From NCBI GenBank assembly GCA_012976225.1, contig JAAVVG010000054.1, positions 1 through 43,733 of the forward strand: DNA of 43,733 bases, given 5' to 3'. The notes under the pieces are model-generated. The model searched no databases, was not told where the DNA came from, and saw only the letters and a program-made list of their open reading frames with translations. A program made the translations under genes and the position numbers. This document shows, in pieces, positions 21,166 to 32,638 of the stretch (the first letter of the stretch is position 1; the number at the start of each line of letters is the position of its first letter). This DNA comes from Golubevia sp. BC0850. Lineage: Eukaryota > Basidiomycota > Exobasidiomycetes > Golubeviales > Golubeviaceae.

Positions 21166-24100
21166 TCACTGTGTAGAACTACAAACCCCCTTCCAGCCTC
21201 TTTCCAACAATTCCAAGCCCTCATCATTACCCGAAATTTCCTTCCTAGCATTTTCCAACCATCTCAAAGCTTTAGATTTCTGATCCAAATCAGAAAAAAG
21301 AACTTGCAATTGATTCAAATGAGCCAAGATCCTGAAATCTTTTGAGATCTCTCCAAATTGAGATGAAGTTAAGAAAAGGAAGTGGTCGTTTAGATTTATG
21401 AGATGATTTTGTTGAGTTTGAGGTAGTGAAGAGAAAGTTTTGAAAGTTGAAGATTTGATAGGTTCTTGAGTTGAACTTTCTGATTCTGATTCTGATTCGT
21501 CTTGATTTTCAGGATCAGTATCAGGACTAGAAGTTGATTGGATTTGATTTAACCAATTCCAACTTTTCAAACCTAATCTTTTTCTTTCATTACTAAGAAT
21601 CCACATCCAAATTTCGCCACTAGATCTACCTTTTGATAAAATCAATTCAAAAACTTTCTTCAATTTTTCTTCATCCCAATCGATTGAATTCTCTTTAGAT
21701 TTCCCAGCTTTTTCATAGCCAAACAGAACCAATTTCTTGATAATGAGATCATGAATCTTTTGAAGATCTGAAGGGTTTGGAGGCTTTTGTGTCCTAGAAC
21801 CAGAACTTTTAAAAGAAGTTGAAGAACTGGTCAAAAAGCTCAAAGTCTTTGAGATCGCTTTTTCGAGATTCTTGAGTCCATTCTTGAAATTTTGATCTTT
21901 TGTTAGGAATTCTGACCAGTTTTCAAATAGTTCAAGACTTGATGAAGCTTTTAATGAAATGGTAGTTCGATTGATTAGATCATCCCATACTTTTGAAAGT
22001 TTCTCTGTAATTTGGTTCTTCTCCCCTGAACTAGAGGGTAAGAATTCGAGATAGTTAATATAAAGTAACCAAATTTTAACTTCTTCCTCATGATCAAGCT
22101 TGCCACCTTCTTTTTCCAACTTCTTGGACAATTTCAAAATCTCCATGATTTCCGTTTCCAAACTTTCCCATTTCTTGGAATCTGAACTGTTTTTCGAAAT
22201 CAATTCCTCCAGAGAAACCTCTAATCGAATCCTTTCGACCAAAAGATTCTTCTCTCCATTAGCATTCATTTTCGAGTGGTTCTTGATCAAAGATTTCCGT
22301 AAAGCCTTCAAGAACTTTTGTAAATTGATTTCTTTGAACGAATTAGTCTGTTCTTCAACTTTCTCTTCATCAACTTCATTTCCACTTTCGATGAAGTGTT
22401 CTAGAGCTCTCAATTTAACCTCCAATCCACTCTCTTCTTTTTCTAGACTCTCATGACTCAGTATCCTGTTAATCAATTTCGGAAATTCATCTCCAACTAC
22501 ACTTCCCCTTTCTTCTAAAGTTGTAGTCAATTTGTTCAACTCGAACTCCATCAGACTTTCATAGCCATCCTTTAATCCCTCCTTAACCTCCTCAATCAGA
22601 AGATTCAGTTCAACTTCTCCTTTCGAATGAAGTCTTGAAGCCAATTTCAAGAGATGATTTTTACTTGATTCTTCTTCAATTTGAGGGTTTGATTTCTTTT
22701 CTGAATCTCCTTCAATCAACTCCAAAAGGTTATCACTAGAACTGAAACATCTGTCATAACTTTCCCTCCCAACCTTCAAAACCTTCAAAACCTTCTCTCC
22801 AGTTTCACCAAATCTTTGTTCCATGAATTCATGTCCTTGATCTAAAAGAAATTTCCTAAGTGTATCACCTTCTTCCCCTCCCCCTCCCCCTCCAATTCCA
22901 GCCAAACTTCCGTCCCCATTCAAAAAAGGAAACCTCCTAACCAAATTCAAAAAAGAAATCGATAAAACATAATGAGTATCTTCAGGAAGTGAGTCTCCAT
23001 TTTGATTTTCAGATAATCCCAAAGCGTTCCTCAATATGGCCAAAGGAATTGAACCTTTTAAAAGTCCAATCAACCCTATCGAATTTGAAGTATAAGAAGG
23101 TCCTTCCTTAATTTTTTCTTTCTGAGTTTCTTTAATTTCAACTGGTACTTCAATAGATTCCAAAGCTTCCCTTTCATTTTCGATTTCCTCTTCATCTCTA
23201 TCTTCTACGATTCCATTTTCTTGATCTTGATTCTCAACATCTTTGATTCCCAAAACCATTCTTCTCCTTCTCAATCTTTCCAAAAAAATCAATTCCATTC
23301 TAATATGAGCCAAAATCAATTGTAAAACGTTTAAATGACTTGGGTGTGGGATTTTTAATTCCAAACCTTCATCTTTCCTTCCTTCTTCATTTACCCTCAC
23401 CTCAATCAAACCTCCATCCAAACCTTTCCTTCTTTTCCCACCCCTCTCCCTTTCTCTTTCTCTTCCCCTCTCCAGATCTACTCCACTTCCAAAACCGGTC
23501 CTATTCAACCTAATTCCTCGTTGTAAAATCGTCCTAGCAGTTTCACTACTTCCAGTAACATTTAATTCATAACTACTAGCTTCTAACCAAAAAGGTAAAT
23601 GATTTGAATGTAATGATAAGGCTCTTGCAACCACTCTTCCAACTACTGTATTCATTTTCATGTTTTTTCCCCATTCTAGATAGGATTGCCAAATAGGGAG
23701 AGAATATTTTAAACGACGTAATCCTCGTTCATATATTGAGATGACGTGGGATAAATGATAGGTTCTGAGTTTTGAAGAGATTTTGGAGGGGATTTCTGAG
23801 GAAGAGTGGGAAAGGGTAAGAGGGGTAAGGGAAGTTTAAAAGGTTAATTTGAAAGACGCATTTTGAGTCCCACCGAGAAAAACCTAGCTCTCTCTCTCTA
23901 AGGAGGCTGAACAAGGTATGAAAGTCTTTGAAGACTCTGGCCTTAATTCTGCCAGTCCCAAGTTTGAACTAATTAAAGGCCTTCCAACGATCCAAAAGAA
24001 TCGAGAAGCAACGAAATTCCCTGATTTCAAGAGTCCAGATCCTTTCTAAACTTCCAAGATTCTCTTCTCAATCGTTTCAACCAATTCAAGAATTCAGAAG

Positions 24101-24735
24101 AAGATTGGAAGGACCAAAGACTAGATCCCTAAATTCCGTTCATCATTTCGACGCTGTTCCGTTCGAGAGCCAAGATACCTAAGAAGGAAACTGATTTTAA
24201 AGGGAAAACAATCTCGGCTTTCAAAGCAGATTTTGAATTTCTTTAGATTCTGAAGCAGAACTCGGTCAATTGTTTCAGATAACGCCTTTCAAAGCGTCCT
24301 TTCGTCGAATGAAATAAAATATTCGAGAAATCTGCCTTCAGAAGATCTCTCTTTCTCCCTCTGGTCCCATCGTCGGTCACAGATGAGCCTCACAAACTCC
24401 ATGTCCTGAAACTCTTAAATCCAATTTCCCAAATGTGACACCTCCCCTTCACCAAATCAACTCTCTGATCCCATTCCGCTGAATCCGATGAACTCCAACT
24501 TCTTCAACTCACCCAATCTATTACATCTCTCATTCCTCAATTGATCCAACTGATTCTCCCATTGAGTATAATCCAAATAATCCTTAGCTTCAACTTGTCT
24601 TCTAATGAGATTGGATTCTTTTTGTCTTCTTTGACTGGTTAAATGATTCAATTCTTGTGATGTGAAAATTTGATGCTCTTGTAGAAGTTGGAGGGATGGT
24701 AGAAGTCGCTCTAGGTGATAGGAAACTCTTTCCAT
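21166..24735 (-). CDS. UTP6: UTP6, U3 snoRNP/SSU processome HAT-repeat protein
   Basis: Component of the UTP-B part of the small-subunit processome, acting in the nucleolus on 18S rRNA maturation. Exon 1 is 24735-24513 (MERVSYHLERLLPSLQLLQE, the usual N terminus) and exon 2 is 23795-21166. The join TTG-G|GTGAGT ... CAG|AA-ATC gives NRLEIPSKISSKLRTYHLSH, then ISIYERGLRRLKYSLPIWQS and RVVARALSLHSNHLPFWLEA, which are HAT repeats of the family. The sum is 2853 nt, 950 residues, well above yeast (about 440) or human (about 600); the excess is Ser/Glu/Lys-rich insertions after residue about 180. The C terminus still looks helical. Both exons are needed, since the conserved start lies 717 bp upstream of the long frame. 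Head-to-head with the Rab gene. Confidence 0.9.
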
Positions 24736-24948
24736 TTCTTTGAGTAGGAGAGGGAAGGAGGAATGGCAAAGGAGGGGAAGGAAGGAGGAGAGGGACAGAG
24801 GGGGAAGTGAGCAAGAGAGAGAAAGGGAAGAAAAGTTATTTCCGTCGGACTATTGCCACGTGGATGGACTTTCTAACTTCTCACTTGGATCAACTTGTTC
24901 TTTGAGGATCGAACGACATCCTACTATCAATTCCTATCAGTTACTACG
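24736..24948. promoter_or_regulatory. shared upstream region of UTP6 and SEC4
   Basis: The divergent start codons are 213 bases apart. The UTP6-proximal half is strongly GA-rich on plus (GGAGGGGAAGGAAGGAGGAG type), the other half is mixed. Both promoters must lie here or inside the first introns. Confidence 0.5.
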
Positions 24949-26557
<1,609 letters not shown>

Positions 26558-27545
26558 GGGAAGGAAGGGAAGCGAGGTGGTAGGGAGTTGGGAGTTGAAT
26601 TTGTGAAGAAGGTAAAAAATCTTGGTTTTTTGGTACTGGCCTTTCCTTTTTCTTTTTTTTTCTCTATTTCTCTTCAAATCTCATTTGTTTTTAGTTAATT
26701 CGTAAATAGTTTCTTTTTCTTTCACTTCTTTCATATTTCAAAAGTCCTTTCTTATTTTCACTTTTGCGTGCTTGCAAAACTGGTGACAACGTCAGACACA
26801 GGCATAAGATGCACTTCTTCTCCATTGAATTCTTCCTTGAGGTTTCAACTTCGGAAAGCAGCAGAGGATAGAGAAAAGAGAGGCAAAAAAACGAACAACC
26901 AACAAGAACTCATTTGAATTAGCTATTGAAACGTCGGAAAATTTGAGATAAGGTGCTTCAAGAGGTGGTTATCGTCTTCTGGACGAATCTGAAGAAGGTA
27001 TAAAGCGCTTTCTTTTCAAGTTTTTCTCCATACTTAGAGGCTTGAACTTCTCACAGGTCTGGCTTTGAAATGGTGATCTCGAGAGTAAGCTAGTAAGGAC
27101 TTTGTGAGGAGCTGACGAGAAAAAAGGGGGGGGGTGGGCTACTGAAGAAGATCATGGCGAGAACTTAAGTTTACATTCTAGATCGAAGTGATGAAATATG
27201 AAGCTAGAGGATTTACCTACATAGATAGATATATGCAGCTTTCTTCTTCTTCTTCTCCCATCGGCGACGAACCCTTCCTCCAAATTCCAATGGAACAAAA
27301 TCTCGGATCGCCTTGAAATTAGAGTAAGGACATTTCCGCGACCCCGCTGAGCGCCGGAGCCCGCTGACCGCGCTAACCACTGTTCCTTGATTGAAAAAGT
27401 TTCTTGTGAAACGTGAGGTTGAAACAGTTTTCTGTCTGTAGACAATAGAGCACCCTACCGGACGAGATGGAGACCTGGAATGTAACAGCGCAACACGAGC
27501 TGGGCGACGAGGCTGGCTGGACAAGCGAGGTAATACGTAGATCCT
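26558..27545. other. SEC4 to lipase spacer with a GC-rich island
   Basis: About 990 bases. The first 200 are T-rich and should hold the SEC4 3' untranslated region. A G run lies at 27126-27135. From about 27335 to 27380 the DNA becomes strikingly GC-rich (CGCGACCCCGCTGAGCGCCG) against its surroundings. A minus-strand frame at 27213-27560 (115 residues, starting MFNLLRIYVLPRLSSQPRRP, very rich in Arg and Ser, with a Lys-rich end) spans this island; it could pass for a mitochondrial protein but I know no match, so I do not call a gene. Confidence 0.3.
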
Positions 27546-27683
27546 CAAGAGATTGAACAAATCTTAATCATACAGTAGAAGTGTGGGGAACTCTCTGATG
27601 ATCTAGTGTGGAAACAAGAGATTAAACGAATCTCAATCATACAGTAGAAGTGTGGGGAACTCTCTGATGATCTTGTGTGGAAA
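27546..27683 (+). repeat. 69-bp direct tandem duplication upstream of the lipase
   Basis: Two adjacent units, 27546-27614 and 27615-27683, each begin CAAGAGATT and end GTGTGGAAA. By eye they differ at four of 69 positions. Each unit holds GTGGGG (27583-27588 and 27652-27657), which fits the SYGGRG core bound by CreA/Mig1 repressors. The second unit ends 139 bases before the lipase ATG. Confidence 0.9.
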
Positions 27684-27822
27684 GCTCCGATTCAAAATCT
27701 CGGTTTCGTGGAGCTCTCACTTCTCATCAAATATTAAAGGTCGAACATTCCTCGGACCTTCCTTTCGATTCCCCATCCCTCCTCTCTCTTTCTTCACTCA
27801 CCTTCCCTCCCCATCTCCCACT

Positions 27823-30296
27823 ATGAGATTCTTAACTCTCGCCCTAACCCTTCTTCCCATTTCGGTTCTCTCAATTCCTTTGGACATAAAGAGAGCTTCA
27901 GGCGAAAGCCTTCCTCCTCCATCTAAGGATCCATTCTACAAGGTTCCTGCTTTTACTATTGGATTTTATCAAAAAGGACAAGTCGTTGACAAGAGAGGTG
28001 AGTTTCTGTTCGAAGCGTCGTTCTCATGAGCCTTGACCATGTGACCCCCTTGAAATCCTGATCTCTTCAACTCCCTCCTTTTTCTTTCCATTTTCAGACG
28101 TCACCACCAATGTCGAAGGAGACAATGTGGCTAGTTCTTACCAAGTAGGTTTGAGAGAAAGACGTTGAAATGCTGGATGAAACAAGTTGGCTGCATGGAT
28201 GGTCGACAGATCCAGACCTTGTCAACGATCAATTCCATCTGACTCTCTCCTTTCCCCTTTCCCCTTTCTCCTTTCCTTCCTTCGAAGGTTTCTTATCGCA
28301 GTCTTACTACCAAGCAAAACCCAGATTTGACTGTCGGTGAGTGTCCCTTTTTTGCTTTGAATCTTAAGACCCATACCTGACATTGCTGCTCAATTCGTCT
28401 TTCTTCAGCCACTATCTGGACTCCTTCAAAGAAATCTGTTCCAACCAAGATCTTCTCTTATCAAACTTACGAGTGAGTGAGAACACTGGTCTTCACGAGC
28501 TTGACCTTTACCTCTCTGATTTACTCCGTTCCTTCCATTCTCTGCAACTAGGGACTCGACCAATCTCGACTGTGCTCCTTCTTGGGCTTACACCGATCCA
28601 ACCGATTCCAAGAACACCTTCCCTACTTCAGTCGACAGTAAAATCTACATCGAATATGCCCTATCCAAAGGATGGTATGTCGTCGGTAAGCAAATTTACT
28701 TGGCTTTTTCTATGCTTCTCTCTGCACCCGGCTCAAACCATTCCTTTCCTTTTCTCCTATCTTTCTTAGCTGCTGATTTCGAAGGATCCCAATCCGCTTT
28801 CATTTCTGGACGTCAACAAGGTCAAGCAGTCCTGGATGGTGTTAGAGCTTTGATGAACTCCGAAAACTTGGCCAAAAATTCGCAAGTCGGATTGCTCGGA
28901 TACTGTGAGTGTTCGAGAGGGTGATCTGACGGAGACGTCAAGGGGGAAAGGAAGTCTTTCAATAGTGAAAGGGGTGCTCAGTTGAAGCATCAGAGTGCAA
29001 GACGAGCTGGGTAGAGCAGAGGAGAGACGTTAAGCTGACGCCACCCCAATGTTCTTCACCCGTTTCGCAGCTGGAGGAGGTTCAGCCACTGTTTGGGCCA
29101 ACAACTTGCACGATTCTTACGCACCAGAGCTTAACATCATTGGCTCCGTTCACGGAGGAACACCTATTGACACAAAAGTGAGTGGTGGAAGTGAAACCTC
29201 GAAGCTGCGTCGATCGACCCCTCAGCCTGACTTTACGTTCCGAGCCCTGACGCTCCTGCCCATATGTTGTCTCATGTTCCCTCCCTTTCACTCTTTAGAA
29301 CCTCTTCAACTTCCTCAACAAGTCCTTCTTCGCTGGATTTGCAGGGGCCGGAGTCGTAGGTCTTACCAATGCTTACCCTGAACTAGACAAGTACATTCAA
29401 AAGGTCACCACCTTGGCTGGAAAGGCTGCTCTAGCCAAATTTAGACAAAGTGGATACTGTTTCTTCCAAGTTGCCCTTGGTAACCCATTCACTGATTTCT
29501 ACAAGGTGAGTGCTCATCTGAAAAGAAAGGATGTGCTGTTGACGTGACTCTCTGGGCTTTCAACTGACGACTCTGCATCTTTCTATCACCTCAATTCTGC
29601 TCCTTGAAATGAACTAATTGGCTTTCATCAGTACATCACTGTCGACGATCCACTAGACCAACCAATCCCAGCCGCTGTCTTGGCTCAAGAGACTCTTCTC
29701 ATCGACAACGCTGCCAGCCCTTCTCTAGTTTCGACTCCAAAGTTCCCTCGCTTCATTTTTCACGCCAAAGGTGGGTGTGATGATTCAGCCCTAAGCAATT
29801 GAGGCTGCTTTGTTAGACCAGACGCTTACGCCACCTCCTTTTTTCATCTCTCTCACACGCGCTCTCATCTCTTTCATCTCTCCAGATGATGGAATCATCC
29901 CAATTGAGGATGTTGAGTCCTATGTAAAGCAACAGTGCTCAAGTGGTGGAGATATCTCTTATTCTACAGTTCCAGGTGAACACATCTTGGGAGAGATTTT
30001 AGGCTTAATCCCAGCAATTTCTTGGATCACCAAGGCTTTCGAAGGTGAGTGGCAATGCTCTTTGCTCCTTCCTGCACAAATGTGTCTGACTTAGAAGCTT
30101 CTCCGCCAACCCCGCCATCCCATTACTTCAAAAAGGAACTGAGCCAAGACCCAACTGTGGAACTGCATTCGACGCTCCAAATATGGATAGTCAAGAAGCC
30201 AGGGATCTTATTGGTGAAGACAACATCAACTACTTGAAGTCTTTTAACGGAAAGTCCGACAAGACTATCTTCAACCAAGAGAAAAGTATCTTCTAA
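27823..30296 (+). CDS. Secreted triacylglycerol lipase, fungal LIP family
   Basis: Extracellular alpha/beta-hydrolase related to the Candida/Malassezia secretory lipases. Eleven exons: 27823-27997, 28098-28144, 28288-28336, 28409-28472, 28552-28685, 28770-28904, 29071-29177, 29299-29505, 29632-29770, 29886-30044, 30136-30296; total 1377 nt, 458 residues. Residues 1-17 or so form a signal peptide (MRFLTLALTLLPISVLSIP), followed by a KR pair that may be a Kex2 site. The nucleophile elbow GYSGG puts the serine at 202, its codon split by intron 6. KDDG (Asp353/354) and PGEH (His385) are the likely acid and base. EDSTNLDCAPSWAY and WYVVAADFEGSQSAF are family blocks. All splice choices keep frame. 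Introns are mostly 72-171 bp. No break seen; a cutinase or esterase of the same fold is less likely. Confidence 0.95.
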
Positions 30297-30786
30297 GTCA
30301 GTCGTTTTAGCTTCTCTTTCCCCTAGTTCGCTTTCTTTTCGTCACTCTCTTTCTAGCTCTCTGATGCCCGTACAGCAATCCAGGGACTCTATGCTTCTTT
30401 CCTTATACCTCGAGCCCTTCTTTCATTTTACCCAACCTTTGTCTTCTTCGCTTCTTTGCCCTTTCGAATCGGTAGCCATCCAGCCATTGATTTTCAATCA
30501 TACGTACGCTCTTTTTTCAAAATCAACTCTCTTTCTAAGCTGATACGAAACTTTTGACGTGATCATAGGCGAGGGCAGAAGCCTGTTCGGGTTTTCACTT
30601 GAAGGTTTGTTGTTGACAAAAGTGCAGATCGAGTCTTCTGGTTTCAATCCCATCGGTAGCGGATCAAAAGTGGGAAACTGAAGAAGCTAAACAGTTGATT
30701 CAAATCATCTCGTAAGCTAAGACATTGTATTGTACAGAAATGGGCCGCTATAGATTGCTATCAATTACAAGAACTTCGAAGCGAGT
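30297..30786. other. convergent spacer, lipase and reductase 3' ends
   Basis: About 490 bases between two convergent genes. No frame with a motif. It must hold both 3' untranslated regions; the left part is T/C-rich. Confidence 0.4.
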
Positions 30787-32068
30787 TCACGATACATTTG
30801 CTCTGAGGGTGCTCTTGAGATCGTTGAAACCGGAACCATAGTGTTTCTTCAGAAGTTCGCTACTGGCTTGATTGTCGATGACCACATCTGCATACGAAGG
30901 ATGGGCGGAAATATCTCTCGCCTTGTAGTCGGGTTTGACTTTTTGGAGACCTTCTTGAACGTCAAAAGCAGACAGAGGACCAGTGGCAGCCCAGATCCTT
31001 TGACCATTGACGGAGTCATCTAGAAGAGCAGATACGTGAAGCTTAGCAACATCTTCGACATCAACAAACCAGCAAGGAGAGTGGAAGAAACTGTCCCAAA
31101 AATTTGGTTCTCCGTCAGCGAAAGTTTGTAAATTTGAACCACTTGAATAGAATCCAGGGGTTGGATCATGAATACGCCCGAATACTAAATCTGGAAGGAC
31201 AGTGTTGACTGGAAGTCGCAGATGAAAGAAAGATCTCATCAACAATTAATCGTTTGGAGACAAATGAACCTCGCAAAAGCACTTACCTCTGAACTCCGGC
31301 TTGAGAAAGCAGCGCGAGAAGAAATGGAGAAGGAAGAGTTGAGCCTTTTCCCTTTGAATTCATTGCGAAGCTTCATAGGTAATCGCAAGGAAAAAGGCCG
31401 ACTCACCTTCTCGCTTTGGACCCATTTCCAGACAGCTTCTTCGCCAGCCACTTTAGAAGCAGCGTAAACCATCACTCCTTTCATCTCCTCTGGGACTTTC
31501 TCAACGAGGGAAGGGGCTTGATCGAACCAGTCCTTGCTCGAAATTCTTTGAGGAGTGCCATCTGTATGGAACGAACCGATCCTTGATGAGGTTGAGACGA
31601 ACGATATGACATTTCGAGCAGCTTTGACAGAGTTGAGAACTTCCTCGGTCATGGAGACAACGCTTTGAACGATCTCTTCCAGGTTGGTGTCGAATGAGGT
31701 GTCAGAAGCGACGTTGATGCCAGAGACGCCTGAGGTTGTCAAAGATAAGATGTGTCAGTGCGGTCGAAAAAGATTACGAGAGAAGGGGCAGATGACCCTT
31801 CCATTTCTGTGTGACTCGCCTTCCAAGGCTCAATCTCAAGCACCCTTGTCGGACAAGTCCTTGACCTCTACTACTTCGAGTTTGCCAGCTCCTAGCTCCT
31901 TGTTCGCTTTCTTCTTGAGAATATCAGCTTTGACACCGTTCTGGTCGTAGCTTTGACTTTGAATCCCTGAACCAGAAGTTGGTTTACCACTGCCGAACCC
32001 ACGTAACCGCCGGCACCAGTGACGAGGACGGTAGAGCCAGGAGCGATCTTTGTTGAAGTTGAAGTCAT
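30787..32068 (-). CDS. NAD(P)H-dependent aldehyde/ketone reductase (extended SDR), possibly inactivated
   Basis: Member of the dihydroflavonol-4-reductase/Gre2/aldehyde reductase II group. Exons: 32068-31844 (or somewhat longer), 31729-31407, a 13-nt microexon 31287-31299, and 31208-30787. The Rossmann motif VLVTGAGGYVGSAVV follows a short N terminus. SFVSTSS-type strand, the catalytic VYAASKVAGEEAVWKWVQSE, then PEFR (microexon) and VNTVLPDLVFGRIHDPTPGF follow; the tail ends at 30787. Two problems lie in exon 1: the frame changes by one base within ATTRTVSK/NGVKADILKKK (about 31955), and at the expected GAFDEAL block (about 31840) the aligned frame has TGA-GAT-TGA unless a weak GTGCTT donor removes it. 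The last three exons sum to 758 nt, so exon 1 needs exactly one more base to join in frame. It is either a recently dead gene or a sequencing error; the 3' two thirds are clean. Confidence 0.8.
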
Positions 32069-32638
32069 GTCGGAGGTGAAGCTAGATTGATGAGAGATGA
32101 GGTTGTAAGAGGAGAATTGAGAAGGGATGGTTTGATAAAGACTTTCCCTTCATTGCTTCCGTCTCCAAGAGGATCTCCACTTGTCTCCGTCCGTCAACCC
32201 GAAATTCTGACTGCGCAAATTCCATCGAGTTCGTCGCTTTGTGGGTACGGCCTTACACTAACCCACGAATCGGACCTATACGCCCCTCCGCTTCTCAGTG
32301 GTTCAGCTTCTGCATGGATATAACTTAGATTCTGGTGTTTCCGCAGAAATGAAGAATCGAATTCAAGAAAAAAATAAAAAATTAGAAGAAACCGCGAGGA
32401 AGTAAGAGTTGACCTGAACTTTCCCAGACGTCAATTTTTCACCTTAGAGCTCGAAATCAGATCCAACTGAGAGCGACCAAGAGGAAAGAGCTAGAAGCCA
32501 TTGTCGCATTTGAACTGTAAGATTTCAAAAGGAAGCCCATTGAAGATTAAAATTCAGAAATGTGCTTAGAGACAGACGCAGCAAAAAGAAACCTTGTCGC
32601 CAATTGAGGCGAGATTTTTCGATTTAAAGAGAAACCCC
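32069..32638. other. spacer between reductase start and b5 reductase end
   Basis: About 570 bases upstream of the reductase. It should hold the reductase promoter and the 3' untranslated region of the cytochrome b5 reductase gene. An A-rich run occurs at 32360-32385. No further gene is seen. Confidence 0.4.

Noticed and set aside
22100-22456. 118-residue frame on plus inside UTP6
   Set aside because: It is the antisense shadow of the UTP6 long exon and has no domain.
24088-24152. Box C/D snoRNA in UTP6 intron 1
   Set aside because: ATGATGA and CTGA are spaced plausibly on the minus strand, but the terminal stem is only about three pairs, no C'/D' boxes are seen, and I recognise no rRNA guide match. 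Mentioned only within the long-intron finding.
17532-24735. A ribosome-assembly gene cluster (MAK16 and UTP6)
   Set aside because: The two genes are about 1.9 kb apart on opposite strands, end to end, with a relic between; nothing indicates shared control beyond chance neighbourhood.
27330-27480. GC-rich tract read as a possible tRNA gene on the minus strand
   Set aside because: TAGCGCGGTCAGCGGG looks a little like an A box, but no B box (GGTTCGAATCC type) follows and no cloverleaf can be drawn.
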